Shown in pieces: positions 9,006-18,159 of a stretch of 64,000 nt of DNA. The notes under the pieces are model-generated. The model searched no databases and was not told the origin of the DNA. It worked only from the letters and a program-made list of their open reading frames with translations. Source of the stretch: Spirochaetota bacterium. Its GTDB lineage: Bacteria > Spirochaetota > Spirochaetia > Treponematales > Rectinemataceae. How positions within the stretch are numbered: position 1 is the first letter of the stretch; the number at the start of each line of letters is the position of its first letter. A program made the translations under genes and the position numbers. The stretch lies in assembly GCA_029265255.1 (NCBI GenBank), contig JAJUJQ010000002.1, positions 248,001 through 312,000 of the forward strand, written 5' to 3'.

Positions 9006-10289
9006 TCACTGCACTGACGCAAGTGCATCGACGACGTCCATTCGGGACGCGCGCCAAGATGGAAGCCATGACATGAGCATAGCGGCAATGGTGCAATACA
9101 GGAGCCCTGCAATGATACCGGCGACCGACACGGAAGGCCGGATGATGTTGTCGATCGGCCACGAGAACCCTGCCATCGCGCTTGAGAAATCAAAGCCGCT
9201 TCGCGAGAACGCAAGATTAAACAGAGTTCCCATCACGGTACCCAGCAATGAACCGCCGAACCCGAGCATTGTGCCTTCTATAAGGAAGGAAAATGCGATG
9301 CTCCTCGGTGGCATGCCCATGGCCATGAGTATACCGGTCTCCCTCCTGCGCTCAAGAATTACCATCGTCATGATATTGGCAATGATGAAGGCCCCCAGCA
9401 GCGCGATGAAAAACCACATGCCGATGTAGATGCTATTCGCCATTAGGATTATCTTGGGATAATCTCCGATTTCGGTCCAGCGAAGTGCAGACAGATGCGC
9501 GGCGTTATGCTCTTTGGAATTGACTGGCGCGAGCTGAGCTGTTTGCAGAAGGGTCTTGATGGTGGGGAGATACGCATTTACCTTTTTGTAGTCAGGCAGC
9601 ATGACAAGAATCTGCTGTGCGCCCTTGTCCATACCGAGCATTGCCTGTGCGTCGTCCAGACGCATCTGGAATACCGAGCCATCGAGCACATTGGTCCCTG
9701 TCTGGAAAATTCCAGACACTCTAAGTGATTTGAATCCCATACCGCCGTCGGCCCGGGTGGTGACCACTTTTATCTTGTCGCCTGGCTTGAGCCCAAGATC
9801 TCGCGCGAGCATGCTGCCGATAATGATTGTGCCGGGTTCGGAGCAGTAACTGCCTCCCGGCAAAATATTCCGATCAAGCATAAGAAGCCCACGTTCTTTC
9901 TCGGGATCACCGGCGATTGCCACCGCCGGCTTGGTAAAGGTCCCCGACGCCAGGAGCGCTGCGAATCGTGTTCGCGGTGCGGCAATCACCGGCCTGGTGC
10001 CATTTTTTTTGTTCAGTGCTTGTTCGATCGCGCGAACCAACGCATCGGTATCGTGGACATACTCGTCTACGGGCAGGAATCGCATGCGCTCCCGGTAGGC
10101 CGCCGTGGCAATGTGGATGTGCCCTGTCTCATTCTTGGTGTAGTTGCGAATCATCGAATTGATAAATCCTTCGGTAAGACCATTGCCCATGACGACCAGA
10201 AGGGTGGCAATAAAGGTTGATATGACTGCCAGGAAGCTTCTGCGCTTGTTTCTGAGCAGGTTTCGCCACGCAAATCCAACAAGATTCAT
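9006..10289 (-). CDS. FtsX/LolE-type ABC transporter permease (second)
   Basis: The protein of 427 residues has the MacB/LolCE layout: an N-terminal membrane helix after WRNLLRNKRRSFLAV, a periplasmic domain of about 220 residues, and three C-terminal membrane helices. The C-terminal FtsX domain contains MVILERRRETGILMAMG, the segment that couples to the ATPase. It ends in the usual RASRMDVVDAL. A strong AGGAGG precedes the ATG at 10289. It is the second permease of the operon and probably forms a heterodimer with the preceding one, extracting a lipidated substrate for the LolA-like carrier. Substrate is inferred from context only. Confidence 0.88.
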   Translation of the reverse strand: MNLVGFAWRNLLRNKRRSFLAVISTFIATLLVVMGNGLTEGFINSMIRNYTKNETGHIHIATAAYRERMRFLPVDEYVHDTDALVRAIEQALNKKNGTRPVIAAPRTRFAALLASGTFTKPAVAIAGDPEKERGLLMLDRNILPGGSYCSEPGTIIIGSMLARDLGLKPGDKIKVVTTRADGGMGFKSLRVSGIFQTGTNVLDGSVFQMRLDDAQAMLGMDKGAQQILVMLPDYKKVNAYLPTIKTLLQTAQLAPVNSKEHNAAHLSALRWTEIGDYPKIILMANSIYIGMWFFIALLGAFIIANIMTMVILERRRETGILMAMGMPPRSIAFSFLIEGTMLGFGGSLLGTVMGTLFNLAFSRSGFDFSSAMAGFSWPIDNIIRPSVSVAGIIAGLLYCTIAAMLMSWLPSWRASRMDVVDALASVQ

Positions 10290-10302
10290 GCCGTCCTCCT
10301 TT

Positions 10303-11577
10303 TCATACGAAACGCAGCGCATCGGTTACTTCGATCGATGCTGCCTTGCGTGCAGGCAAGAGGCTTGCCAACCACGAAACAATGACACCAAACAGAAAGC
10401 CTCCTGCGAAGGAAGGCAGATTCCATTCACCACGAATGAACAGGTTTTTAGGGAGGTTTCCCACGTCGAGATTCCCGATGAGCCCTTCGAATGAAATTCC
10501 CTTCGTGTTGAGCCACCAGACGAACAGAGCTCCAAGCAGCAGTCCACCTGCGCTGCCAATCATGCCAATCATCAAGCCTTCAAGCGAAAACAGCTGCTTG
10601 ATTTGACGGGGCTCGAGCCCATATGCCGCAAGTACACCTATTTCCCTGATTCTTGAATACATGCTCATGAGAAGGGTATTGAAAATGCCAACTGCTGCGA
10701 TGAGTAACACAATGGCGATGATGATGTAGGAAAATTTGGATTTCATTGTGCGCATCGCAAGGTAGTCCTTCATTGCCTCTCCGATGCTGAGTGCTTCGAG
10801 GCCCGTGAATGCCGATTCGATGGATGCGGCAGTGGTCTCGGCTTCCTTGACCAAGGTGTCCAGCTTAGCCGCGGTAGGAATGCGGATATCGATTTCCGTC
10901 AATGGCAGGGGGCTTCCGGTCAGTATTTCCGCATCCGTCAAGGAAAGATAAATCGTCTGGCCCGAAAGAGAGGAGAGAGGAAGATTCGCGATACCTCCTA
11001 CTTCGATTTCAATCGCGTTGATCGTGCCGTCCGGCAAGATGGCCGACAACGCGATCCAGTCTCCCACGTGTACCCTGAGGTCACGCGCGATATCACTCCC
11101 GAGTACCGCTTTGCTTTCCGAGACCCATTCTCCAGCAGTGAGGCTCGATGCGGTCTTGAATACAGAAGCGTCTCGCTGGGGGTCAACGGCAATCGCGAGA
11201 CAGGGCGTTTCGTCGATATAATTGGAAACCTGAGCATAGAATCTGCTGCGGGGAGTAAATGTACTACCGGGAGGAAGCAGCGCAGGCAGTTTTTCCATGA
11301 TGAGTGAAATATTCCCGAGCGCGTACTCGAGTGGCTGCGAATCGGCGTGTTCCTGATATTCTTTAGTACGTATGCTCACCGATGCGTTGTCATAATCGAT
11401 ACCTGTATCGATGGTGATGCGATCCATACCTGCCAGCATCGAATCGAACATGATGAAGATGCCGATGCCTACTGTCAGAACGATCGCGGTGATGAGCGTG
11501 CGTTTCCCATGCCGTCTGACATTTCGCCACGCGATGGCCACGGTGATTGGGAACGCCTGATGGCTGGTCACCTTCAT
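10303..11577 (-). CDS. FtsX/LolC-type ABC transporter permease (first)
   Basis: The protein of 424 residues shares the architecture of the next gene: one N-terminal membrane helix (residues about 28-48), a large periplasmic domain, and three C-terminal helices. SRIREIGVLAAYGLEPRQIK is the FtsX coupling segment and LLPARKAASIEVTDALR the typical end. The start at 11577 has AGGAGG upstream and overlaps the ATPase stop as ATGA. With the neighbouring ATPase and second permease it forms a LolCDE-like exporter in the inner membrane. Confidence 0.88.
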   Translation of the reverse strand: MKVTSHQAFPITVAIAWRNVRRHGKRTLITAIVLTVGIGIFIMFDSMLAGMDRITIDTGIDYDNASVSIRTKEYQEHADSQPLEYALGNISLIMEKLPALLPPGSTFTPRSRFYAQVSNYIDETPCLAIAVDPQRDASVFKTASSLTAGEWVSESKAVLGSDIARDLRVHVGDWIALSAILPDGTINAIEIEVGGIANLPLSSLSGQTIYLSLTDAEILTGSPLPLTEIDIRIPTAAKLDTLVKEAETTAASIESAFTGLEALSIGEAMKDYLAMRTMKSKFSYIIIAIVLLIAAVGIFNTLLMSMYSRIREIGVLAAYGLEPRQIKQLFSLEGLMIGMIGSAGGLLLGALFVWWLNTKGISFEGLIGNLDVGNLPKNLFIRGEWNLPSFAGGFLFGVIVSWLASLLPARKAASIEVTDALRFV

Positions 11578-12272
11578 GACGTCCTCCTTTCGTCTTTTTC
11601 AATCTGTCCGTCACGGAGGGTCACGACGCGATGGGCAAGCTCCATGATGCGCGGGTCGTGCGTCGAGAAAAGAAAAGTGGTACAGGTCTTGCGATTGATT
11701 TCTTCCATGAGGTGAATGATATCGGCCGCGGTATGTGAATCGAGGTTGGCGGTGGGCTCGTCGGCAAGCACGATATCGGGATTCTTGACAAGAGCCCGGG
11801 CGATAGCCACTCTCTGTTCCTGGCCCCCGGAAAGTTCGGCAGGATAGCGGTTCACTTTATCCGCTAGCCCGACCATGGTGATGATTTCCAGAGCGCGCTG
11901 CCGGATTGCCTTGCGGTCGCGGCTGCCTTCGATAAGCAGCGGCAATTCGACGTTTTCCGCTACCGTCAATACCGGTATCAGATTATAGGATTGAAAAATG
12001 AACGAGACATGGGTTCGACGGTAGGCTGCCAGATCCGACTGGGAGAGCGAGCGCATGGGCTTCCCGCGCCAGATAAGTTCGCCCTCGGTCGGTGTACTGA
12101 GGCAGCCGATGATATTGAGCAGGGTTGTCTTGCCGGAACCGGAAGGCCCGACTACTGCGGCAAATTCACCTTTCTCGAATTCCAAATTGATGTCACGCAA
12201 GGCGATTACTTGGGTGCCGCCCTTTCCATAAATCTTGGAAATACCTTTGAGTGAAAGATTTGTCTCCTTCAT
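11574..12272 (-). CDS. LolD/MacB-type ABC transporter ATP-binding protein
   Basis: The ATPase of 232 residues has an intact Walker A (GPSGSGKTT, residues 42-50), Q-loop (FQSYN), signature LSGGQ (147-151), Walker B with ADEPTANLD near residue 171 and an H-loop in STHDP. These features place it in the LolD/MacB/FtsE family that powers FtsX-type permeases. It starts at 12272 behind GGAGGA and overlaps both neighbours by ATGA, so regulator, ATPase and first permease are translationally coupled. It should supply energy to the lipoprotein- or lipid-release system encoded downstream. Confidence 0.93.
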   Translation of the reverse strand: MKETNLSLKGISKIYGKGGTQVIALRDINLEFEKGEFAAVVGPSGSGKTTLLNIIGCLSTPTEGELIWRGKPMRSLSQSDLAAYRRTHVSFIFQSYNLIPVLTVAENVELPLLIEGSRDRKAIRQRALEIITMVGLADKVNRYPAELSGGQEQRVAIARALVKNPDIVLADEPTANLDSHTAADIIHLMEEINRKTCTTFLFSTHDPRIMELAHRVVTLRDGQIEKDERRTS

Positions 12273-12667
12273 CGATTCCTCCTTCGAGAGTTTCCGGCGA
12301 GATTGTCTTCTGAACTCCTTTTTGAATCAGCCTGTGATGCTGCGTTGAGGGGATCGTTTCCACGCTCCGATTTAAGCGCCCGGATGAGCTGATCGAGTGT
12401 TTCGAGATAATCGCTAAACACGCGTGAGCCTTCTGCGGTCAACGATATTTCGGTGAGCGGTTTTCTGCCCTCAAATCGCTTGTCAATGCACACATAGCCC
12501 TTTTCCTCGAGCACCGAAAGCTGTGAAGAGAGATTGCCCGCGGTCATTCCCAGAGCGTCCCGCAGGTCAGTGAATGAACATTTCCTGCTTGGCTGCGCGG
12601 TAAGACAAGCCAGAATCCTGAACCTGGCGCGTTCGTGGATGACTTTGTCGAGATCGGGCAGGTTCAT
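12269..12667 (-). CDS. Winged-helix transcriptional regulator of the Lol-like operon
   Basis: This small protein of 132 residues has a winged-helix DNA-binding domain: FTDLRDALGMTAGNLSSQLSVLEEKGYV is the helix-turn-helix plus the start of the wing, and EGRKPLTEISLTAEG closes it. The arrangement matches the ArsR/MarR-like 'transcriptional regulator next to membrane protein' family (PF13601 type). The tail is polar and basic. Its ATG at 12667 overlaps the stop of the upstream membrane protein. As it lies inside the operon and a perfect palindrome sits at the operon front, autoregulation is likely; the ligand or signal is unknown. Confidence 0.8.
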   Translation of the reverse strand: MNLPDLDKVIHERARFRILACLTAQPSRKCSFTDLRDALGMTAGNLSSQLSVLEEKGYVCIDKRFEGRKPLTEISLTAEGSRVFSDYLETLDQLIRALKSERGNDPLNAASQADSKRSSEDNLAGNSRRRNR

Positions 12668-13311
12668 GATGCGCTCTTGAACAGACTTCCCGCGACCGCG
12701 AGTGCAAGAAATGAGCCGCTCCACACAATGGCCGACCATAGCCAGGGATGCTGTCCAATAAAGAACAGGGCGAGAAAACCGAGAATGAGCATGGCCCATC
12801 CAAGGACCAGGAATTCCGGAAGGCGAATGCGTGCGGCGAGGCTGAATACCACAAACGACATAAAAAGAGCGGAAAAGGGGACAAGCAGTGTCCCAGAACC
12901 CTGTTGGAAGAAGAAAAAGGCTGATCCTAGCGTGGAGATACAAGCACCTGCGATAACCGAAATGGCGCTGCTCCCATAGACAATTTTAAGAAGACTTGAC
13001 AGCGTGCGGTTCCGCTTTGCCATGATGCGGGAAAACAGAGCCAATTTCAGAATGCCGCCTGCGATGATCATCAGGACGAATGCGCCTATCAGAAAGGCCA
13101 TGGCATTCTGGGAAGCGCCGGATGATGATCTGATTCTCGCCCCCGCAATGCACAGCGCCGCGATCGAGATTGAAAATCCATACGAAAGGCCGCACATGGT
13201 CTTCCGTATGTCTGGGGTACGGAAGAGTTCGGACTCCTGCGTGACCGCGTTTTTGATTTCTCTGAGTGTTTCTTCAAATTCCTCTATTTTCTTCTGTGAT
13301 AAATCCATCAT
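12664..13311 (-). CDS. Integral membrane protein of unknown function, operon-leading
   Basis: The product of about 215 residues starts with an acidic and coiled N-terminus (KKIEEFEETLREIKNAV) and then has about six hydrophobic helices, with short loops. No enzyme motif is visible. Two adjacent ATGs at 13311 and 13308 follow an AGAGG. It overlaps the winged-helix gene by ATGA. Membrane proteins paired with this class of regulator are common and may sense membrane state, but that role is inference. Confidence 0.7.
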   Translation of the reverse strand: MMDLSQKKIEEFEETLREIKNAVTQESELFRTPDIRKTMCGLSYGFSISIAALCIAGARIRSSSGASQNAMAFLIGAFVLMIIAGGILKLALFSRIMAKRNRTLSSLLKIVYGSSAISVIAGACISTLGSAFFFFQQGSGTLLVPFSALFMSFVVFSLAARIRLPEFLVLGWAMLILGFLALFFIGQHPWLWSAIVWSGSFLALAVAGSLFKSAS

Positions 13312-13325
13312 CGAACCTCTTTGGG

Positions 13326-13347
13326 TATTGCAAACAAGTTTGCAATA
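13326..13347. promoter_or_regulatory. Perfect 10-2-10 palindrome, probable operator
   Basis: Arms TATTGCAAAC and GTTTGCAATA are perfect reverse complements separated by AA. The site lies 15 bases upstream of the ATG that opens the envelope operon, just behind a possible minus-strand -35 (TTGACA at 13383-13388). It has the size and symmetry of a dimeric winged-helix operator. The regulator encoded as the second gene of the operon is the obvious candidate ligand. Confidence 0.6.
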
Positions 13348-13515
13348 CAAACTATATACACGGTATGATACTTTTTCTTCGTTGTCAAGGGTGCTGGTGG
13401 AAATTCAAGCTGGGGATATCGTCAAAATTTAGATGTCGTGATATAATGAAACAAAATTTCAACGGAATGCACGGGTATCGTGCGCACCTATGTTTTGCAG
13501 TGGAGGCAGTGCATC

Positions 13516-14391
13516 ATGCGCACAGAGGGTGTTGATATATCGTTCCGATATCTCGAATCCGTTATTGATGCGGATCAGGTACGCAGAGTGGTCATTCGGG
13601 TGCCTGAGGGAAATGTCCATATCACTGCGTCCGACACTGCAGCCATACACTATTCAGTCGAAATTGAAGGCCCTTCAGGCAGAATCGAGGAATGGACCTG
13701 CAAGGAACGAAGAACCGAAAGTATTGTCATCCTCGATTGCATGCCCGATGCATTCATCCGTATCGCCAAGTGTATTGTCAAAGTTCCCAGAACTGTCAGC
13801 GATGTAGAGGTCCATTCTGCGCGCGGTATGATCGAAATGCGGGGAGTGGGGGCTAATGTCCTAGCGATCATCGAACACGGCGATATTGTCATCAGCGGAG
13901 CTCGGTTTGTCGAGGTATCCAGCATCAGCGGATCTATCAGTGTGGAGAGCAGCGAAGGATGCTCGGCCAGGAGCATGGAAGGCAGCCTTCACTGCCGGCG
14001 GATAAGCGGTTCCGTTCAGGCTGAACTGCAGCGGGGATCAGTGCATGCGGACCATGTGTTGAAAAATGTCGCGGTGGTGACCGATCAAGGAAACATCCAT
14101 GTTCGCCGGGTGACCGGCAGAATCAGGCTGATCTCAAACAAGGGCGATATCGAGCTTGAGGTGGCAGGTCTCTTTGGGGGGGGAGAGATTCAGACGTATT
14201 CCGGAGATATTTCGGTTCAGCTTGAGCATAGCAGTGTCGATTTCAGGGCGGAAACGCTCTCGGGACGCATTGACACCCAGCACCAGATCAATGCCGCTGG
14301 CATGGGGCCAAAGCGTTGCGCGTTCCGTACCGGAGATGGGGCGCGCAGGCTCTATGTGAAGAGCGTGCTCGGAGATATCGAAGTCAGCTGA
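13516..14391 (+). CDS. DUF4097-type beta-solenoid protein
   Basis: The protein of 291 residues is built of repeated short strands with G-D/S-I turns (for example EHGDIVISGARFVEVSSISG and NKGDIELEVAG), the pattern of the DUF4097 putative adhesin fold, a right-handed beta-solenoid. No signal peptide or membrane helix is visible, so it is probably cytoplasmic. The ATG at 13516 has GGAGG ten bases upstream; an in-frame GTG at 13480 has none. It diverges from the envelope operon; DUF4097 proteins are often found beside small regulator/membrane-protein pairs, so co-regulation through the palindrome is possible. Function unknown. Confidence 0.75.
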   Translation: MRTEGVDISFRYLESVIDADQVRRVVIRVPEGNVHITASDTAAIHYSVEIEGPSGRIEEWTCKERRTESIVILDCMPDAFIRIAKCIVKVPRTVSDVEVHSARGMIEMRGVGANVLAIIEHGDIVISGARFVEVSSISGSISVESSEGCSARSMEGSLHCRRISGSVQAELQRGSVHADHVLKNVAVVTDQGNIHVRRVTGRIRLISNKGDIELEVAGLFGGGEIQTYSGDISVQLEHSSVDFRAETLSGRIDTQHQINAAGMGPKRCAFRTGDGARRLYVKSVLGDIEVS

Positions 14392-14421
14392 GCTCGCGTG
14401 CCCGCGCGTCCGGTCATTCTC

Positions 14422-16371
14422 TCATTCTTCAAAGAGCGCTCTTATTTCCTTCCGATAAAGATCATTGATTGCGTGCCGCTTAATTTCCTGCTTAGCTGAC
14501 AGTTCACGTCCTGGCTGAAAAGGCTCAGCGAGAAGAGCGAAGCGGAAAATCCGTTCGAACGGCTTGAATCCATTCTTGCTGCTGATGAGCGCGTTGATCT
14601 CGCTGTCGATCAATTCTTTGACTTCGGGCTGCTCGAGCAGAGAAGGGTAATCGTTAAATGGAATCTCGTTCTCTTGTGCCCATTCCATCAGCGTTTCCTG
14701 TCTCGGAATGATGAGTGCTGCGAGGTATTTCTGGTCTTGCCCCAGTACCACCGCTTGGAGAATGTAAGGGCTCTCGGTGAGCCGCTGTTCAATGGGCACC
14801 GGTTCGATGTTCTCGCCGCCTCGCAGGACGATGGTATCCTTGGCGCGCCCGACGATCTTTATTTCGCCATTGACGGTGAGCATGCCGAGATCCCCTGTAT
14901 CGAGCCAGCCATCAGGGGAGAGAATTTTCGCGGTAAGATCAGGACGTTTGTAGTATCCCATCATGACCTGAGGACCGCGTACTTGAATAACCCCCTTGTG
15001 CCCAGGCGGCAACGCGGTACCATGTTCGTCTACTATCCGGATTTCGGTACCGCGGTGGATGGGACCTACCGTTCCGCTTACCGGGTGCGATCGCAACCTG
15101 ACGCCCAGCACAGGCGCTGTTTCGGTCAATCCATAGCCTTCTAGAATAAGCACTCCCAATGCGTCGAAGAATCGATCCACCGCTGGTGGCAGGGCGCCAC
15201 CCCCGGAAACACCAGCGATAAACCGCGTTCCCAGCTTGGAAGTGACTTTCCTGAAGACGAGCACTTTGCCAAGAGCCCTAAGTGGAGACAGGAGGATGAA
15301 TGGGATGAGGGCTATCGCGATGTCCGCTATGCGGGAGCGGGGTGTGAATTTGGGTAACCGGTCCAGCAGCATGTTACGGAAATAGGCGTGCGCTTCGCCG
15401 ATGCCGATAAAGAAGGAGAACATGATCCGCTTGACAGCGCTCCCCTGACGTACTGATTTGTAGACCGCATCGCGGATGGATTCCCAGATGCGCGGAACCG
15501 AGGTGAACCAGTGGGGTTGCACTGTCTGCATGTCTGCCAGGAGGATTGAGCCGACTGGTTTGGAATAAGCGATCGTCGCTCCTGCGGCGAGTACAATGTA
15601 TTGCACGACTCGTTCGAATGAGTGCCATACTGGAAGCACACTGAGAAATACTTCTCCGCTCTTTACCCCGATGATGCCCGGCAGATAATCGGTTTGATGG
15701 AGAAAATTACCATGGCTCAACATGACGCCTTTTGGGTCGCCGGTTGTTCCCGAAGTATAGATCAGTGTCGCAAGATCTCCACGGGATCCTTTCGCAGCTT
15801 CCTTGTGATAGAAATCCGGCTCCTGTCGATACAGTTCTTGGCCCTTGTCCATGACGTCTGAGAACGAAACCACGGAGATGCCCGATTTTTCCGATTCAGT
15901 GATCACTTCTTGTGAGCCTTGTTCGATGAGGATGACTCTTCTGAGTAGCTCGTAAGGTTTGCCGGTGAGCGATTTTGATTCGAATGTGATGCGGCCAGCC
16001 TTGACATCCAGGATTTTTTGCAGCTGGCGGTCATTTTCCAGAATGGCGATTTCGCATTCGCTCCAGCTCAGGATATAGGCGATTTCCTGAGCGGTCGCGT
16101 CACAGCCGCGGGGAACATCAGCCGCTCCCAGGCCGAGAATCGCGAGGTCCGCGATGAGCCATTCCTTGCGATTGTCGGAAATGAGACCAACTCGATCTTT
16201 TCGCTTGATTCCAAGCGCGGCTAATCCTGCGGCAAAGGCTCCGGTCAATTCAAGCAGGTTCCTGTAGCTGGTCGGCTGGAATTGTCCATTGCGATCTTTC
16301 GAGAGCTGGGCAATCACCTCCGGCTGGCGTTCGGCGACTTCAATGAACATGCGGGGAATGGTTTCTGCCAT
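14422..16371 (-). CDS. Long-chain acyl-CoA synthetase (AMP-forming)
   Basis: This enzyme of 649 residues activates fatty acids to acyl-CoA through an acyl-adenylate. The P-loop motif YTSGTTGDPKGVMLSH lies near residues 209-224, the adenine-binding GYGLTETAPVLG near 412, and the hinge DGWLDTGDLG near 490. Length and the N-terminal WLIADLAILGLGAADVPRG segment fit the long-chain FadD15-like class rather than acetyl-CoA synthetase. AGGAGG precedes the start at 16371. It stands alone between the DUF4097 gene (convergent) and the dihydrouridine synthase gene. Confidence 0.9.
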   Translation of the reverse strand: MAETIPRMFIEVAERQPEVIAQLSKDRNGQFQPTSYRNLLELTGAFAAGLAALGIKRKDRVGLISDNRKEWLIADLAILGLGAADVPRGCDATAQEIAYILSWSECEIAILENDRQLQKILDVKAGRITFESKSLTGKPYELLRRVILIEQGSQEVITESEKSGISVVSFSDVMDKGQELYRQEPDFYHKEAAKGSRGDLATLIYTSGTTGDPKGVMLSHGNFLHQTDYLPGIIGVKSGEVFLSVLPVWHSFERVVQYIVLAAGATIAYSKPVGSILLADMQTVQPHWFTSVPRIWESIRDAVYKSVRQGSAVKRIMFSFFIGIGEAHAYFRNMLLDRLPKFTPRSRIADIAIALIPFILLSPLRALGKVLVFRKVTSKLGTRFIAGVSGGGALPPAVDRFFDALGVLILEGYGLTETAPVLGVRLRSHPVSGTVGPIHRGTEIRIVDEHGTALPPGHKGVIQVRGPQVMMGYYKRPDLTAKILSPDGWLDTGDLGMLTVNGEIKIVGRAKDTIVLRGGENIEPVPIEQRLTESPYILQAVVLGQDQKYLAALIIPRQETLMEWAQENEIPFNDYPSLLEQPEVKELIDSEINALISSKNGFKPFERIFRFALLAEPFQPGRELSAKQEIKRHAINDLYRKEIRALFEE

Positions 16372-16461
16372 GTCGTGCCTCCTGGGACATTTTGTGACAA
16401 ATTTACTATATTTGTAAATACGTTACAAGCCTTGTTCAAAAAGTAACAGCAAGGCAGATTG

Positions 16462-17436
16462 TTAGGGGGCAATGAATCGGTCTGAGGGAACCTTCGAGAA
16501 ATAGTCAGTGCAGAATCGACGCATGGCATCAAGCGATGGCGCGTTGGATATGCTGACCCTGAAATGATGGGCGAAGGACATGTTTTCGGAAAAATACGTA
16601 AAAAATCGCCTGCATGATTCTTTTTGCCATTCGGGCGGCAACAGCGTTTCCGCCAGGTCGATGAAGCGAATCGCAATAGCGCAAGCATCGATGGGTTCGC
16701 CCGTGCATGCGCGCCTTTTTGCAAATAACCACGGGCGGCGGACTGCCTGGCGTCCGATCATGAAGCTGTGTACAGGCGCATCGCCGACAAGCGATGTGCC
16801 GTGTATCACATCGGTAATATCTCCATTTGCCACAACTGGAATAGGCAATGAACGAGCAAAAAGCGCGGTAAGCGCATGATCGGCGGTATGGCGGAATTTC
16901 TGGGAATCGAGTCGGGGATGAATGGTGATGAAATCGAGGCCTTCGGCAGCGAGGCGCTCTGCCAGGCGGAGGGTCCCTTCAATACCATATCGGGTGCTGA
17001 TCCTGATTTTGCAGGATAATACTCCGTTCCAGCATGCGCGGGCAGCTCCTACCATGGCGGCGCCAAGGTCAGGATTGTCGAGCAGCGCGGCTCCCTTGCC
17101 CTCAGAACGAATGTGCGGAGCAGCACAACCCATATTGAGATCAATTCCCGCTGGTCTTGAGGAATCCGACAGTGCCGCAAGCTTTTTGCAGGCTTCAGCG
17201 AGCGCGTGTGGCGTTCTTGCCGCGAATTGCACAGAAGTATGATCAGGCTCCGGAGAAGGATCCAGGTAGGCAGCCTCATGCCTGCCGCCTGCCAGGAACG
17301 CTTCTGCGCTCGCCATTTCTGTCATATACCAATCCGGCTTGCCAAGCTCGAACAGAAGGGTACGAAAAGCTCGGTTCGTGATACCAACCATAGGAGCAAG
17401 CAACAATGAACCTTTCAGGAATGGAACCATGGACAT
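16462..17436 (-). CDS. tRNA-dihydrouridine synthase
   Basis: This FMN-dependent enzyme reduces uridine to dihydrouridine in tRNA. The N-terminal LLLAPMVGITNRAFR is the Dus signature, and DLNMGCAAPHIRSEGKGAALL carries the catalytic cysteine and phosphate-binding residues; the usual CP is CA here. IPVVANGDI and MIGRQAVRRPWLF complete the TIM barrel. The protein is about 324 residues from the ATG at 17436; a TTG at 17466 and an ATG at 17430 are alternatives and no clear SD separates them. It diverges from the ribosomal-protein operon. The subfamily (DusB or other) cannot be settled by eye. Confidence 0.85.
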   Translation of the reverse strand: MSMVPFLKGSLLLAPMVGITNRAFRTLLFELGKPDWYMTEMASAEAFLAGGRHEAAYLDPSPEPDHTSVQFAARTPHALAEACKKLAALSDSSRPAGIDLNMGCAAPHIRSEGKGAALLDNPDLGAAMVGAARACWNGVLSCKIRISTRYGIEGTLRLAERLAAEGLDFITIHPRLDSQKFRHTADHALTALFARSLPIPVVANGDITDVIHGTSLVGDAPVHSFMIGRQAVRRPWLFAKRRACTGEPIDACAIAIRFIDLAETLLPPEWQKESCRRFFTYFSENMSFAHHFRVSISNAPSLDAMRRFCTDYFSKVPSDRFIAP

Positions 17437-17488
17437 GAGAGTACCCAGGATGGTGCAATTCGACAAGCATCCTGGAATTCTCGATGAA

Positions 17489-17518
17489 TTGACGCGTACC
17501 GCCCTTCTGCGCTATAAC
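17489..17518 (+). promoter_or_regulatory. Sigma70-type promoter of the rpsP operon
   Basis: TTGACG (17489-17494) and TATAAC (17513-17518) are spaced by 18 bases, with the expected start near 17525. This leaves a leader of about 90 bases before rpsP that holds a weak GTTCCC/GGGAAC inverted repeat. Confidence 0.6.
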
Positions 17519-17616
17519 CATGGGGCGCATGTTCCCCTTATCGGGCTCCGACATGGGAACGGAAGATGCGGAAAAAGCGGGGCCCACATGGCTTTTATTC
17601 GTATCAGGAGGATTTT

Positions 17617-17868
17617 GTGAGCGTTCGTATCAGACTGAAAAAATTCGGCGCGAAAGCGCGGCCGTTCTATCGGATCGTCGTTATGGATTCACGTTCCGCG
17701 CGCGATTCCAAAACCATCGACGAGCTCGGGTACTATCATCCTATCGAGAGCGAAGAAAAACAGCTTCGAATCGATGAAGTCAAAGCCCGCGAATGGCTTT
17801 CGAAGGGGGCCCAGCCGTCCGACACGGTAAAGTCGCTTTTCAACAAAAAAGGAATCTACCTCGGCTGA
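17617..17868 (+). CDS. rpsP: 30S ribosomal protein S16
   Basis: The 83-residue product is a typical S16: it starts [20 protein letters not shown] and contains [18 protein letters not shown], the standard small-subunit assembly protein sequence. The start is a GTG at 17617 with CAGGAGGA upstream; the open frame begins earlier at 17566 but that extension is not part of the family. It opens the rpsP-khpA-rimM-trmD-rplS operon, a conserved bacterial arrangement. Confidence 0.97.
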   Translation: MSVRIRLKKFGAKARPFYRIVVMDSRSARDSKTIDELGYYHPIESEEKQLRIDEVKAREWLSKGAQPSDTVKSLFNKKGIYLG

Positions 17869-17909
17869 GCCTGAATGCGGCTCGACTGCATTGAGCCGGG
17901 AGAATAATC

Positions 17910-18143
17910 ATGGAACGCGATCTTGTTGAGTATATCGTCAAATCTCTTGTCGACAATCCCGACGCAGTAAACATTAAGGTGATCGAAGGTGAAAAATCGA
18001 CCATTCTTGAGCTGCGGGTCGCCGAAAGCGATGTCGGCAAAGTGATTGGTAAAAACGGAAGAATTGCCCGAGCCATCAGGACGATTCTTTCCGCATGCGC
18101 TTCTGCGCAATCAAAACGGGTCATCCTGGAGATTCTGGACTGA
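17910..18143 (+). CDS. khpA: KH-domain RNA-binding protein KhpA
   Basis: The 77-residue protein is a single KH domain with the GKNGRIARAIRT loop (GxxG at about residue 49) that grips single-stranded RNA. It has the length and position (directly after rpsP, before rimM) of KhpA/YlqC, which in other bacteria works with KhpB in cell division and RNA regulation. No KhpB is in this window. A GGGAG precedes the ATG. Confidence 0.93.
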   Translation: MERDLVEYIVKSLVDNPDAVNIKVIEGEKSTILELRVAESDVGKVIGKNGRIARAIRTILSACASAQSKRVILEILD

Positions 18144-18159
18144 TCACGCGTCCACCTGC

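Noticed and set aside
17526..17616. Possible structured leader (riboswitch or ribosomal-protein autoregulator) before rpsP
   Set aside because: Only a weak six-base inverted repeat is visible; no known leader motif is recognised.
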